A stretch of DNA of 7,299 nucleotides, from assembly GCA_026996935.1 (NCBI GenBank), contig JALWJW010000059.1:1-7299 (forward strand), read 5' to 3'. Shown here one piece after another: positions 1-6,771 of the stretch. The DNA comes from Hyphomicrobiales bacterium (GTDB taxonomy: Bacteria > Pseudomonadota > Alphaproteobacteria > Rhizobiales > Aestuariivirgaceae). The number at the start of each line of letters is the position of its first letter. The stretch's first letter is position 1. Under the pieces are notes generated by a model, which worked only from the letters and a program-made list of their open reading frames with translations, made no database searches and was not told the DNA's origin. The position numbers and the translations under genes were made by a program.

Positions 1-417
1 CACACTGGCGGCAACGATGATATAACGGGCCATTTTTGCAACAAAAACGATGAGGGCAAAAAGCCACAATGGTGTGCGGGCAATGCCGGCAAATACCGTT
101 AATGGATCACCGATAATTGGCACCCAGGAGGCCAATAAACTCCACAACCCCCATTTGTTATACCAGCGTTGGTATTTATCAAATTGTTTAGCAGGAATAG
201 GAAACCATTTAGCATTGCGAAAATGCACAAAAAATCGCCCGATCCCCCAGTTGACACAAGAGCCAAGTGTATTGCCCAAACTGGCAACTGCTACCGCCAG
301 CCAGGGCTCAACCCCGCGGCTAAGTAAAACACCTACCAGTATGACTTCAGAACTACCCGGCAGCAAAGTTGCAGACAAAAAAGAAACGGTAAAAAGAGTG
401 AATAAAATTTCAGTCAA
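1..417 (-). CDS. yqaA: YqaA-type DedA/VTT family inner-membrane protein, 3' end cut by window edge
   Basis: I translated the minus strand and found 139 open codons from a TTG at 417-415 to the window edge. The protein begins MTEILFTLFTVSFLSATLL and continues PGSSEVILVGVLLSRG. From memory this matches E. coli YqaA (about 142 residues) almost position for position from the first residue, so TTG is chosen as the start and only a few codons should be missing. There is no in-frame ATG or GTG between the upstream stop (484-486) and this TTG; a GGA six bases upstream is a weak ribosome site. Further family signatures are GNTLGSCVNWGIGRF near residues 50-64 and the DedA-type W-V-P-I-I-G-D-P-L-T-V-F-A-G-I-A-R block near 99-115, both between hydrophobic segments. 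DedA/VTT proteins are inner-membrane proteins tied to envelope homeostasis and lipid-carrier flipping in some members; the YqaA branch has no settled role. It lies 66 bases behind the SulP gene on the same strand. Confidence 0.88.
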   Translation of the reverse strand, partial: MTEILFTLFTVSFLSATLLPGSSEVILVGVLLSRGVEPWLAVAVASLGNTLGSCVNWGIGRFFVHFRNAKWFPIPAKQFDKYQRWYNKWGLWSLLASWVPIIGDPLTVFAGIARTPLWLFALIVFVAKMARYIIVAASV

Positions 418-483
418 ACCAATGTCCAAACAGTTGCAGCAAACAAGACAGATTAGTCGCTTTAATAGCCAGGCGAAAGGGGC

Positions 484-2094
484 TTAATGCCCGCCACCAA
501 ATACACCTGTCTTAATTGAGTAATCCACCGCAACGCCATAATGAGGGTCATCATCTGAATCAACCATCAATTGGCCGGCGCGATTGAGCAATTGATGGCA
601 GTCATGAGACAAATGCCGCAATTGTAGAACTTTGTTTTCAGCTTCATATTTCGAGGCAAGCTCTTCAATGGCCTGCAAGGCAGATTGATCAACCACCCGG
701 CTGTTCATAAAGTCAACGATAACCACATCCGGGTCTTGTTTAGGGTCAAACAATTCAGCAAAGCCATCGGTTGAGCCAAAAAATAAAGGACCCTCGATTT
801 GATATACTTTGGCTCCATCTTCGTCCATGACTATTTTGGCATGAATGCGCGTGGCATTTGACCAGGCATAGGCCAACGCAGAAACAATCACCCCAACCAC
901 AACCGCAATGGCCAGATCGCTGTAAACTGTAACCCCGGTCACAAGTAACATGACGATTGCATCAGTCATTGGAATGCGTTTTAGTATTTTTATACTTTGC
1001 CAGGCAAAGGTGCCGATCACCACCATAAACATTACCCCAACCAGTGCAGCCAGCGGAATTTGTTCAATAAGCCCTGAGGCATAAACAATAAAGACCAGCA
1101 AAAACAAAGCCGCAGCAATGCCCGAAAGCCGTGTGCGACCACCGGATTTAACATTTATCATGGATTGACCAATCATTGCGCAACCACCCATGCCGCCAAA
1201 AAATCCTGTAACAATATTGGCGCTGCCTTGTGCTAGGCATTCTTTTGAGGCACCGCCTGGTTCCCCTGTCATTTCGCTGACAAGGTTGAGCGTCAACAGG
1301 CTTTCAATCAAGCCAATGGCTGCCAGAATAAGCGCATAGGGGAATATGATTTTAAGGGTTTCAAAATTGATCGGAACAACTGGAATGTGAAACTGGGGAA
1401 GGCCACCTTTGATTGAAGCCAGGTCGCCCACACGCGGCACATCGATGCCGGCAAAAATTACCAGACCGGCAACAAGGCCAATACCCGCCAGAGGTGCGGG
1501 AATTGCTGTCGTAATTTTCGGCATTCCCCAAATGATTAACATGGTGAGACCAACAAGAGCCAGCATGGTGATAAGCGGGACACCGCTCATCCATTCCTTT
1601 ACCCCATCAGGACTGGTAACCTGGAACTGGGTGAGCTGGGCCAGAAAGATGACAATAGCCAAACCGTTAACAAACCCCAACATAACAGGGTGAGGGACCA
1701 GTCGAATAAATTTACCAAGGTGAAACACACCAGCAAAGACCTGTAAAATGCCCATTAACACCACAGTGGCAAATAAATATTCAATACCATGGCTGGCAAC
1801 CAAAGAAACCATAACCACGGCAAGAGCGCCCGTGGCACCTGATATCATACCAGGCTTGCCACCAAACACTGCTGTAATAAGGCCAACAATAAAGGCGGCA
1901 TAAAGCCCGACCAGCGGATGAACCCCGGCCACAAACGCAAATGCAACAGCTTCAGGAACCAAAGCCAGCGCAACGGTTAAACCGGAAAGAACTTCGGTTT
2001 TGATACACTCTGGTGTGCACCAGTTGCCCTGGTGATCTTTCCATGATTTTGGTTTTAATTTTTCAGCATACGCATACAGGGTGGCTTTAGGCAC
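484..2094 (-). CDS. SulP family inorganic anion transporter with C-terminal STAS domain
   Basis: This 536-residue protein is a full-length SulP (SLC26-like) secondary transporter of the inner membrane, moving an inorganic anion such as sulfate or bicarbonate. The membrane part runs from about residue 33 to 410 with 10 or more hydrophobic segments. The early block LSGLTVALALVPEAVAFAF (36-54) and GLYAAFIVGLITAVFGG (63-79) are typical, followed by the anion-site loop region SGATGALAVV (85-94). A second conserved block with ESLLTLNLVSEMTG (264-277) and GGMGGCAMIGQSMINVKSGG (300-319) matches the second half of the inverted repeat. A STAS domain follows from about 428 to 530, with the strand-helix element VVIVDFMNSRVVDQSALQAI (457-476). 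The start is GTG; upstream, no in-frame ATG occurs before a stop, and the next Met is at residue 83, inside the membrane part. The ribosome site is weak (GGA nine bases before GTG). No adjacent carbonic anhydrase gene is visible, so the substrate stays open. Confidence 0.93.
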   Translation of the reverse strand: MPKATLYAYAEKLKPKSWKDHQGNWCTPECIKTEVLSGLTVALALVPEAVAFAFVAGVHPLVGLYAAFIVGLITAVFGGKPGMISGATGALAVVMVSLVASHGIEYLFATVVLMGILQVFAGVFHLGKFIRLVPHPVMLGFVNGLAIVIFLAQLTQFQVTSPDGVKEWMSGVPLITMLALVGLTMLIIWGMPKITTAIPAPLAGIGLVAGLVIFAGIDVPRVGDLASIKGGLPQFHIPVVPINFETLKIIFPYALILAAIGLIESLLTLNLVSEMTGEPGGASKECLAQGSANIVTGFFGGMGGCAMIGQSMINVKSGGRTRLSGIAAALFLLVFIVYASGLIEQIPLAALVGVMFMVVIGTFAWQSIKILKRIPMTDAIVMLLVTGVTVYSDLAIAVVVGVIVSALAYAWSNATRIHAKIVMDEDGAKVYQIEGPLFFGSTDGFAELFDPKQDPDVVIVDFMNSRVVDQSALQAIEELASKYEAENKVLQLRHLSHDCHQLLNRAGQLMVDSDDDPHYGVAVDYSIKTGVFGGGH

Positions 2095-2132
2095 GGGGGA
2101 GAATCCATTTTTAAGGTCTATCTTTGATCGCT

Positions 2133-2160
2133 TTAATATAGATTTTCAAAAAATATGCAA
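2133..2160 (-). promoter_or_regulatory. possible sigma70-like promoter ahead of the SulP gene
   Basis: The 92-base gap between the acyltransferase stop and the SulP GTG is clearly richer in A and T than the genes around it. Read on the minus strand it holds TTGCAT (2160-2155), 16 bases, then TATTAA (2138-2133), a reasonable -35/-10 pair about 40 bases ahead of the start codon. No convincing terminator or operator palindrome was seen in the same gap. AT-rich gaps give such matches by chance, so this is a weak call; it would make SulP separable from the upstream pair. Confidence 0.28.
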
Positions 2161-2186
2161 AAACTTCCGTTGCGCTAAATTGACTT

Positions 2187-3395
2187 TTATATGTGTTTTT
2201 GGCCTTCAATGCCACCCTTTTGCTTCACACCCAATACTGTCAACAGCTTATCGCGTTGATTGTCGCTAAGTTTCTCCAGGCCATATTTAGCCGCAGGTCT
2301 TAAGCGTTTAAGCCAGATGCTGTGAAATAAACGCCCGCGAACGCTCAAAGGATAGGTGAAATGATCAACTTGTATGCTTTTGTCAGTCCAGTCAGATTTA
2401 TACTGAGCCGCAACACACAAAAAATCAAATTCTTCAATGCCATATTCAAGCGCCCAGCCAATCATTAATTCAATTTGAACTTTGCCTGGTGAATAACGCG
2501 CCCACTCAACATCATAAGCACCAAGAAATGAGTAATAGTGTTGTTTTTCGACAGCGCCGATTTCAAGGGCGATTGGCACACCATCAATACTTAATTCACC
2601 AATCACCCAATGGCTTGGTTGCTGACGCTGATTGCCAAAATTGTCGGCTCCCAGGCTGGTTATGAAATTTATAAACTTTGGGTCCGCCATTGTATTGGTG
2701 GGCCAATTATGCATTTCCAGCCATTTAAGCTTCCAATCGATCGCAATTTTGGCAAGCTCGGAAAAATGGCGGCCTGATTTGTGAACTTCAAACTTCATTA
2801 CCCCTTGGCGTGAAAGCTTGTTGTAGCGTTTGCGACGAGGGCGGCGGGCAGATTTCTTCATACTGGCCTGATACTCATCCCAATCTGCAAATTTACCAAC
2901 TTCAAGAATAGAGGCTCTTGTTGCACCGGCGGACCGGCATTTGGATTCTAAAAATGCATGGGCAGGGGATGTTTCAGGAACATTGTGTAATCGAACCATA
3001 TCAATACTTGGAAGCTCAGAAATAAAAGCCCATACCCGATTGAGAATGTCATTGGTGTTGTAAGAACTGTTGATTAACGGGCTGCCATATTGAATGAGGG
3101 GTGTACCCAGCCAGGAAAGAATAACAACTTTTGCATTGGTTGTTTGTTGCATGGGCCACACACTAACCAATTCATCATCGTGAAAAACCGAGATAATAAT
3201 GGGCTTTAATTCGTGCTCATCAATCCAGTGCTCCAAACAGTTTTTACACCATTTAAAACTTTGAAAAACACCCATTTGGCCAAATGTATTAGCTTCCAGG
3301 GCTCGCCATTTTTCTTCAAGTTGGTTTAACCCGTTCAATGTTTCTGTCATTGAAACAGACAACACAGTATTCGATTTTTGTTGAGCCGGTGACAC
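2187..3395 (-). CDS. CelD/BcsL-type GNAT-fold acyltransferase (Acetyltransf_6 family)
   Basis: The 402-residue soluble protein looks like the CelD/BcsL branch of the GNAT superfamily, whose members are assigned to acyl transfer onto polysaccharides or other envelope molecules (family annotation, e.g. cellulose biosynthesis protein CelD and the Caulobacter holdfast protein HfsK). The N-terminal half (about 15-165) carries the first, degenerate GNAT-like domain. A strongly basic stretch KKSARRPRRKRYNKLSRQG (180-198) opens the second domain, as is usual in the family. The hallmark follows: YSPGKVQIELMIGWALEYGI (301-320), then EEFDFLCVAAQYKSDW (321-336), equivalent to the common D-F-L-x-G-x-x-x-Y-K-x-x-W block. 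There is no signal peptide or membrane segment, so it should be cytoplasmic. The start is GTG, supported by AGGGA eight bases upstream; an internal ATG at residue 16 is the alternative. It follows the oxygenase gene by 11 bases and is very likely co-translated with it. The acceptor is unknown. Confidence 0.85.
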   Translation of the reverse strand: MSPAQQKSNTVLSVSMTETLNGLNQLEEKWRALEANTFGQMGVFQSFKWCKNCLEHWIDEHELKPIIISVFHDDELVSVWPMQQTTNAKVVILSWLGTPLIQYGSPLINSSYNTNDILNRVWAFISELPSIDMVRLHNVPETSPAHAFLESKCRSAGATRASILEVGKFADWDEYQASMKKSARRPRRKRYNKLSRQGVMKFEVHKSGRHFSELAKIAIDWKLKWLEMHNWPTNTMADPKFINFITSLGADNFGNQRQQPSHWVIGELSIDGVPIALEIGAVEKQHYYSFLGAYDVEWARYSPGKVQIELMIGWALEYGIEEFDFLCVAAQYKSDWTDKSIQVDHFTYPLSVRGRLFHSIWLKRLRPAAKYGLEKLSDNQRDKLLTVLGVKQKGGIEGQKHI

Positions 3396-3403
3396 GCGAA
3401 AAA

Positions 3404-3408
3404 TCCCT
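3404..3408 (-). promoter_or_regulatory. ribosome binding site that decides the GTG start of the acyltransferase
   Basis: AGGGA on the minus strand lies eight bases before the GTG at 3395 and overlaps the TAG stop (3409-3407) of the oxygenase gene. It supports the GTG rather than the later ATG and means ribosomes finishing the first gene sit on the start site of the second, so the two are probably translationally coupled. Confidence 0.65.
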
Positions 3409-4360
3409 ACTTTGCTAAAACAGTTTGCTGAGAGCGGTCAAGCTGGCAAATGCTACCATTCTTGGCCGGGTCAATGGTAAATTGAGATTTTATTTTGCGC
3501 TCAATCGGCGAGTTTAGTCGAAGTTTTTTCGCCATTAAACCCATGCCAGTTTTTGCCAAAGCCCCCAAACCCGTGGTTTTTACAGGTGCTGGGGTAATGC
3601 CGGCACGACGGCGCAAAAGCCCATTGGCAAAGCGGATGCCGTATTCTCGGATGCCTTTTTTAGAATAAAATTCTGTTTGCAAAGACACATTTAAATCAGA
3701 AATATTGTCGACACGATGTGGCCAGAAGTGAGGCCAGTTTGCTGCTTGCCCGGGTTCTAAATCATAGATAGAGGCAACCTCGTCCCATTCACGGCGATAG
3801 GCAATTTCTTCTTCGCTTTCGCGCAAAATGACTTTTTCAATCGTTTCATCGGCGCAAAACTCAATTTTGTCCATGTCATAGAGATAAACCCGTTTACGAC
3901 CGCGAATATGCCATAAAATAACTTCGGCGCAATCGAGGTGGCATAAAACCCGCGCAGCAGGAGAGGAAATCAACAGATTACTGGTAAGGTTGTGATAAGA
4001 AAAATCTTTATTGGCTTGTTTGAGTTGACGGAAAGCTTCTTCTGCAATGCTGTGATAATGGGGTGCCATTTCGCGCAAGCCTTGTAATTGCAACCACAAA
4101 CGGCCATTTTTTATCGCTTGTAAAACATCTGCGCCCGACATATCGCCAATAACACCGTTTTGCCATTTGTCGCCATACCCATCTTCATTTAACGCCCCAA
4201 GTGTATAATGCTGGGGGCCATGTTCGCGGGCTAAATCAATCAGCAAAGCCAGTTGCCCATCAGTGAATAGTATGTTGTCTGCAAAGTTATGGCCCAACAG
4301 CGTTTCTTTATGGGTCAGGTCTTGTGCATTTTCAGCATGAATTTGGACTGAATTGGTCAT
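3407..4360 (-). CDS. JmjC/cupin-8-like Fe(II)/2-oxoglutarate oxygenase homologue
   Basis: The 317-residue protein carries a full JmjC-type metal and cosubstrate site. H141-L-D143 gives the HxD pair, K156 in HIRGRKRVYLYD lies 15 residues after H141, and H215 in PGQAANWPHFWPHRVDN lies 11 after G204. Recalled human FIH has H199-x-D201, K214 and PGDVLYIPMYWWH279, with the same spacings for both the Lys and the distal His. Members hydroxylate protein side chains, tRNA or small molecules; bacterial cupin-8 relatives are mostly uncharacterised, and some are loosely labelled cupin-like regulators although no DNA-binding domain is seen here. The core spans about residues 75-245. The tail (250-317) is basic (RRRAG, MAKKLRLNSPIERKIKSQF) and ends in a Q/S-rich stretch. 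No signal peptide is present, so it should be cytoplasmic. The ATG has a strong GGAGG six bases upstream. It lies 89 bases after HerA and 11 before the acyltransferase. Activity is inferred from the intact site; the substrate is unknown. Confidence 0.8.
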   Translation of the reverse strand: MTNSVQIHAENAQDLTHKETLLGHNFADNILFTDGQLALLIDLAREHGPQHYTLGALNEDGYGDKWQNGVIGDMSGADVLQAIKNGRLWLQLQGLREMAPHYHSIAEEAFRQLKQANKDFSYHNLTSNLLISSPAARVLCHLDCAEVILWHIRGRKRVYLYDMDKIEFCADETIEKVILRESEEEIAYRREWDEVASIYDLEPGQAANWPHFWPHRVDNISDLNVSLQTEFYSKKGIREYGIRFANGLLRRRAGITPAPVKTTGLGALAKTGMGLMAKKLRLNSPIERKIKSQFTIDPAKNGSICQLDRSQQTVLAK

Positions 4361-4366
4361 TTTACG

Positions 4367-4371
4367 CCTCC
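4367..4371 (-). promoter_or_regulatory. strong Shine-Dalgarno of the oxygenase gene
   Basis: GGAGG on the minus strand, six bases before the ATG at 4360-4358. It is the best ribosome site in the window and contrasts with the weak sites of HerA, SulP and YqaA, suggesting that the oxygenase gene is translated independently of HerA rather than by read-through coupling. Confidence 0.75.
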
Positions 4372-4443
4372 AAAACGCTTATTGCTTTTCTTGTGCAAAC
4401 CTCATGCCATTCTTTTTGTTTTCTAAGCAGAAGGTCATAAAGA

Positions 4444-4461
4444 GTGCGGTTATCCGCGCAC
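4444..4461 (-). terminator. small hairpin over the HerA stop codon, possible weak terminator or attenuator
   Basis: On the minus strand GTGC(GC)GG-ATAA-CCGCAC can fold into a short stem: four pairs, a two-base bulge, two G-C pairs and a four-base loop that contains the HerA TAA, or alternatively five straight pairs with an eight-base loop. It is followed by CTCTTTATG, a poor U-tract. At best it would partly separate the kinase-HerA unit from the oxygenase-acyltransferase unit, or protect the mRNA 3' end. The gap downstream of it (4361-4443) shows no clear promoter. Confidence 0.25.
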
Positions 4462-6771
4462 TTGTCGTATAAGTTCGGCCAGACTTGGCTCCCCATTTGT
4501 TGGGGGAGTTGGGATTGCCGCACTCGGTTGAGTTTGACTTTGTTGAGCTACTTGCCCGGCAGAACCTGGTGTTGCCATGTTTGCTGGTTGAGATGCTGCC
4601 TGAACTGCTGCCTCAGTTGCTGCCGAAGCTGTTGCCGAAGCGGTTGGTTGAGCAGGGTTCATCTGTGCTGCTGCTACACCGGGAGTTGTCGGACGGGTTT
4701 GCATATTTGCCTGCTGCACTGGCATGGAGTGTTGAACAGGTGAAGTCTGTTGCATTGGTGCTGTGTGCTGTATTGGCGTAGGTTGGGCCGGTGCAGGGGA
4801 AGACGCAGGGGCCGGTTGTTGAGCCATTTGCGCGGTTGAGGGGTGTGCCTGCTGAGCAGGGGGTGAAGCTGGCATTTGAGCTTGCGGCTGTGGCTGTAAC
4901 GGTTGTTGAATAGAAATAGGGGCCTGTGAAGATCCATTCATATTTTCAACATTAACCATGTCAGCAACCGGATCTGGAACAGGTGCTGAAACGGGCACTG
5001 CCACTGGTTGTTGAATAGGCTGTGGAACTGGTTGTGGGATGGGGGCAGGTGCAGGACGTTTGAACATTTCATCTGCAGGAATTTCCGGTATTTCAATCTG
5101 GGTTTGCTGGCGCCAGCTTGCCACAATATTTTCAAGGAAGTTCGGGTCCTGAACGCCGCGACTCCAGTTTTTGGAAAAGCTTGCGGTCGTGCTTTTTGGT
5201 AGTGATTCTGCCGGAAGCAGGTCAAATTTAATACGGGTTGGCAATGCCACACCCTCACCAAAGGCAACAGCTTCACCCGCTCCCATTGTTGGCATAAACT
5301 CCAACAAACTGGCCGCGGCGTCAGAAATGCCAGCTTTGAGGATTTCCTGATCTTTTTCATTGGTCAGGCGCATTGAAAACACGGTGTTACATTGTGATAA
5401 AATAGTCGGATCAAGTTCTGCCGGCCGTTGCGATACAATACACAAAGAAACACCATATTTACGGCCTTCTTTTGCAATTTTTGAAATTGCCCGCTTGGTT
5501 GGCTCAAACCCTGTTGTTGAATCAATCGGCACATACCGGTGGGCTTCTTCGCAAACAAAGGTAATTGGTACCTGACCACCAGACCACAGGCCAAAATCAA
5601 AAGCCATTCGAGCCAAAACAGAAACCACAACATTGATGATTTCTGAAGGCAGACCACCAAGTTCAAGGATTGTGATTGGCTTGCCATTAACAGGAATACG
5701 GAATAACTGACCAATCACCTCAGCCATTGAGTCATGAATAGTCAAGCCGCCAAACATAAAGCTGTAACGCGTATCGCGAGAGATTTGCTCAATACGGGCT
5801 TTCAGGCGTTTATAGGGGGCAAGTTCACCCTTTAATTCAAGTTTACCAAGCGCTTCATCCAGCAAACCGATAATATCTGAAATGCGATAAGGAACGGGTG
5901 TATCTACACCAAGCGAGCCATCATCATTATTGTCGCGCGAACGCAATTTAGACGGTTTGTCGCCATTGCGCTGGCCTTTATAGCGTTTTTTCGCCATCGG
6001 GATCAGCTCGCGTAGAATTTCTGTGTCAGCTTCGCGGTTGCCCTGATTGCCAATAATAATTTCGGCCATTTCTTCAAAGTTCAACAACCAGAATGGAAGG
6101 TTGAGATTGGCAGGTGTCACTACCAGACCATATTCTTTAAAGGCAGAGGCGTATTCGCGGTGAACATCAAGCAGCAAAATATGAGCTTGCGGATTTGCTT
6201 CTAAAATTCGACGGAAAATCAGTGCAACAGAACAGGATTTACCAGTACCAGTGGTGCCAAGGACGGCAAAGTGCTTACCAAGCAAATCATCCGTTTTAAC
6301 CATTGCCGGAATCGAAGGGTCTTGTTGAATGTGGCCAATGCGAACGGAATATTCTCCGTCACAAGCATAAGCCATTGCAAGTTCTTGACGTGTTGCGCGT
6401 GCCACAACATCTCCAAGCGCTGGATAGCAGGAAATACCGCGGCGGAAATGGGTTGGATTGCCATTGGCATCCTTTGGTAATTCACCAATAAACTCAACTT
6501 CAACGATGCGTAGTTCGTTTTCCCCGTTTTCACCAGGTGTTGGTGTGCTCAAGCTTGAAATAAGAGCCAAGGCAATTGACGGCTCAGTGTTTACTTTCAG
6601 CAAAGTACCAATCTCAGGGCTTTTTTGCATGTCATCAGGCAAAGAATGGTCTTGCTCAAGCAAAATAATTGCATGCGCACCTGTGACCGCTACAATACGT
6701 CCAATCTTAGTGGAAGAATCTGCTACAGGGGCAATATCTGGAGTTTGATTAGGTAAAGCCAAATTCGTCAT
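4450..6771 (-). CDS. herA: HerA/DUF87-type hexameric DNA translocase ATPase with long P/Q/A-rich tail
   Basis: This 773-residue protein belongs to the HerA branch of FtsK-HerA motor ATPases, ring-forming DNA translocases that in archaea work with the nuclease NurA in end resection. A HAS-barrel-like N-domain occupies about residues 22-130, starting KIGRIVAVTGAHAIILLEQ. The linker IGHIQ...LLGKHFAVLG leads into Walker A GTTGTGKS (172-179), then LLLDVHREY (199-207). Walker B is ITFVCEEAHRYVP (403-415) with acidic E408/E409; VSQRPAELDPTILSQCNT (446-463) is the sensor region. A charged, probably flexible loop (about 260-290) sits in the motor. Motor and cap end near 565; the remaining 190 residues are low complexity (P, Q, A, S, M) up to the tip EPSLAELIRQVRG (761-773). 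The usual length for the family is nearer 500-600, so the tail is extra. The ATG overlaps the kinase stop as ATGA and has no good ribosome site, so translation probably depends on the kinase gene. No nurA is visible. The HerA class is certain; the pathway is not, and herA is a family symbol. Confidence 0.92.
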   Translation of the reverse strand: MTNLALPNQTPDIAPVADSSTKIGRIVAVTGAHAIILLEQDHSLPDDMQKSPEIGTLLKVNTEPSIALALISSLSTPTPGENGENELRIVEVEFIGELPKDANGNPTHFRRGISCYPALGDVVARATRQELAMAYACDGEYSVRIGHIQQDPSIPAMVKTDDLLGKHFAVLGTTGTGKSCSVALIFRRILEANPQAHILLLDVHREYASAFKEYGLVVTPANLNLPFWLLNFEEMAEIIIGNQGNREADTEILRELIPMAKKRYKGQRNGDKPSKLRSRDNNDDGSLGVDTPVPYRISDIIGLLDEALGKLELKGELAPYKRLKARIEQISRDTRYSFMFGGLTIHDSMAEVIGQLFRIPVNGKPITILELGGLPSEIINVVVSVLARMAFDFGLWSGGQVPITFVCEEAHRYVPIDSTTGFEPTKRAISKIAKEGRKYGVSLCIVSQRPAELDPTILSQCNTVFSMRLTNEKDQEILKAGISDAAASLLEFMPTMGAGEAVAFGEGVALPTRIKFDLLPAESLPKSTTASFSKNWSRGVQDPNFLENIVASWRQQTQIEIPEIPADEMFKRPAPAPIPQPVPQPIQQPVAVPVSAPVPDPVADMVNVENMNGSSQAPISIQQPLQPQPQAQMPASPPAQQAHPSTAQMAQQPAPASSPAPAQPTPIQHTAPMQQTSPVQHSMPVQQANMQTRPTTPGVAAAQMNPAQPTASATASAATEAAVQAASQPANMATPGSAGQVAQQSQTQPSAAIPTPPTNGEPSLAELIRQVRG
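4596..4643. repeat. 12-base tandem repeat, four imperfect copies, inside the HerA tail
   Basis: On the plus strand four units follow one another without gaps: CTGCCTGAACTG, CTGCCTCAGTTG, CTGCCGAAGCTG and TTGCCGAAGCGG. On the coding (minus) strand they give a four-residue period, ASAT-ASAA-TEAA-VQAA, at about residues 710-725. The unit is a multiple of three, so gain or loss of a copy keeps the frame. Confidence 0.7.
4705..4776. repeat. 18-base (six-residue) tandem repeat, four copies, inside the HerA tail
   Basis: Residues 666-689 of the ATPase are four successive hexapeptides, PIQHTA, PMQQTS, PVQHSM and PVQQAN, each encoded by 18 bases. The pattern is P-(hydrophobic)-Q-(H/Q)-x-x with exact spacing of the prolines at 666, 672, 678 and 684. 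The codons differ between copies (CCA/CCT, CAG/CAA), so the array is not recent or is under protein-level selection. Confidence 0.75.

Noticed and set aside
418..483. Possible terminator after the SulP stop (AGCC ... GGCT)
   Set aside because: Only four pairs with a ten-base loop and no U-tract follow; too weak to call.
50..487. Plus-strand 145-codon frame opposite the YqaA region
   Set aside because: It is the antisense of a clear YqaA-like coding frame; its protein has no recognisable domain and is rich in N, T, P and K, as expected for the shadow of a membrane protein.
2055..2108. Minus-strand 17-codon frame starting ATG GAT TCT, overlapping the SulP start in another frame (MDSPPCLKPPCMRMLKN)
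   Set aside because: It has no Shine-Dalgarno and no sign of an attenuator structure; an overlapping short frame of this length is expected by chance.
4379..4438. Minus-strand 19-codon frame lying wholly in the gap between HerA and the oxygenase gene (begins MTFCLENKKNG)
   Set aside because: No ribosome binding site lies before its ATG and the composition is that of AT-rich spacer; conservation among relatives would be needed to revive it.
4444..4781. Two overlapping plus-strand frames of about 98 codons, one strikingly Cys/Trp-rich (CCLNCCLSCCRSCC)
   Set aside because: The cysteines and leucines are the reverse reading of the GCA/CAG/CAA-rich codons of the HerA tail and its 12-base repeat. 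There is no ribosome site, and the minus-strand frame is continuous with a certain gene.
5364..5714. Minus-strand 116-codon alternative frame inside HerA, among several others
   Set aside because: It overlaps the conserved Walker B and sensor region of the motor and has no domain of its own; the HerA frame shows no frameshift.
4450..6771. Reading the HerA gene as part of an anti-phage HerA defence system (HerA-SIR2, HerA-DUF4297, or HerA-nuclease)
   Set aside because: No SIR2, DUF4297, NurA or other effector gene flanks it; the neighbours are a histidine kinase and an oxygenase, and no mobile element or composition shift is visible.
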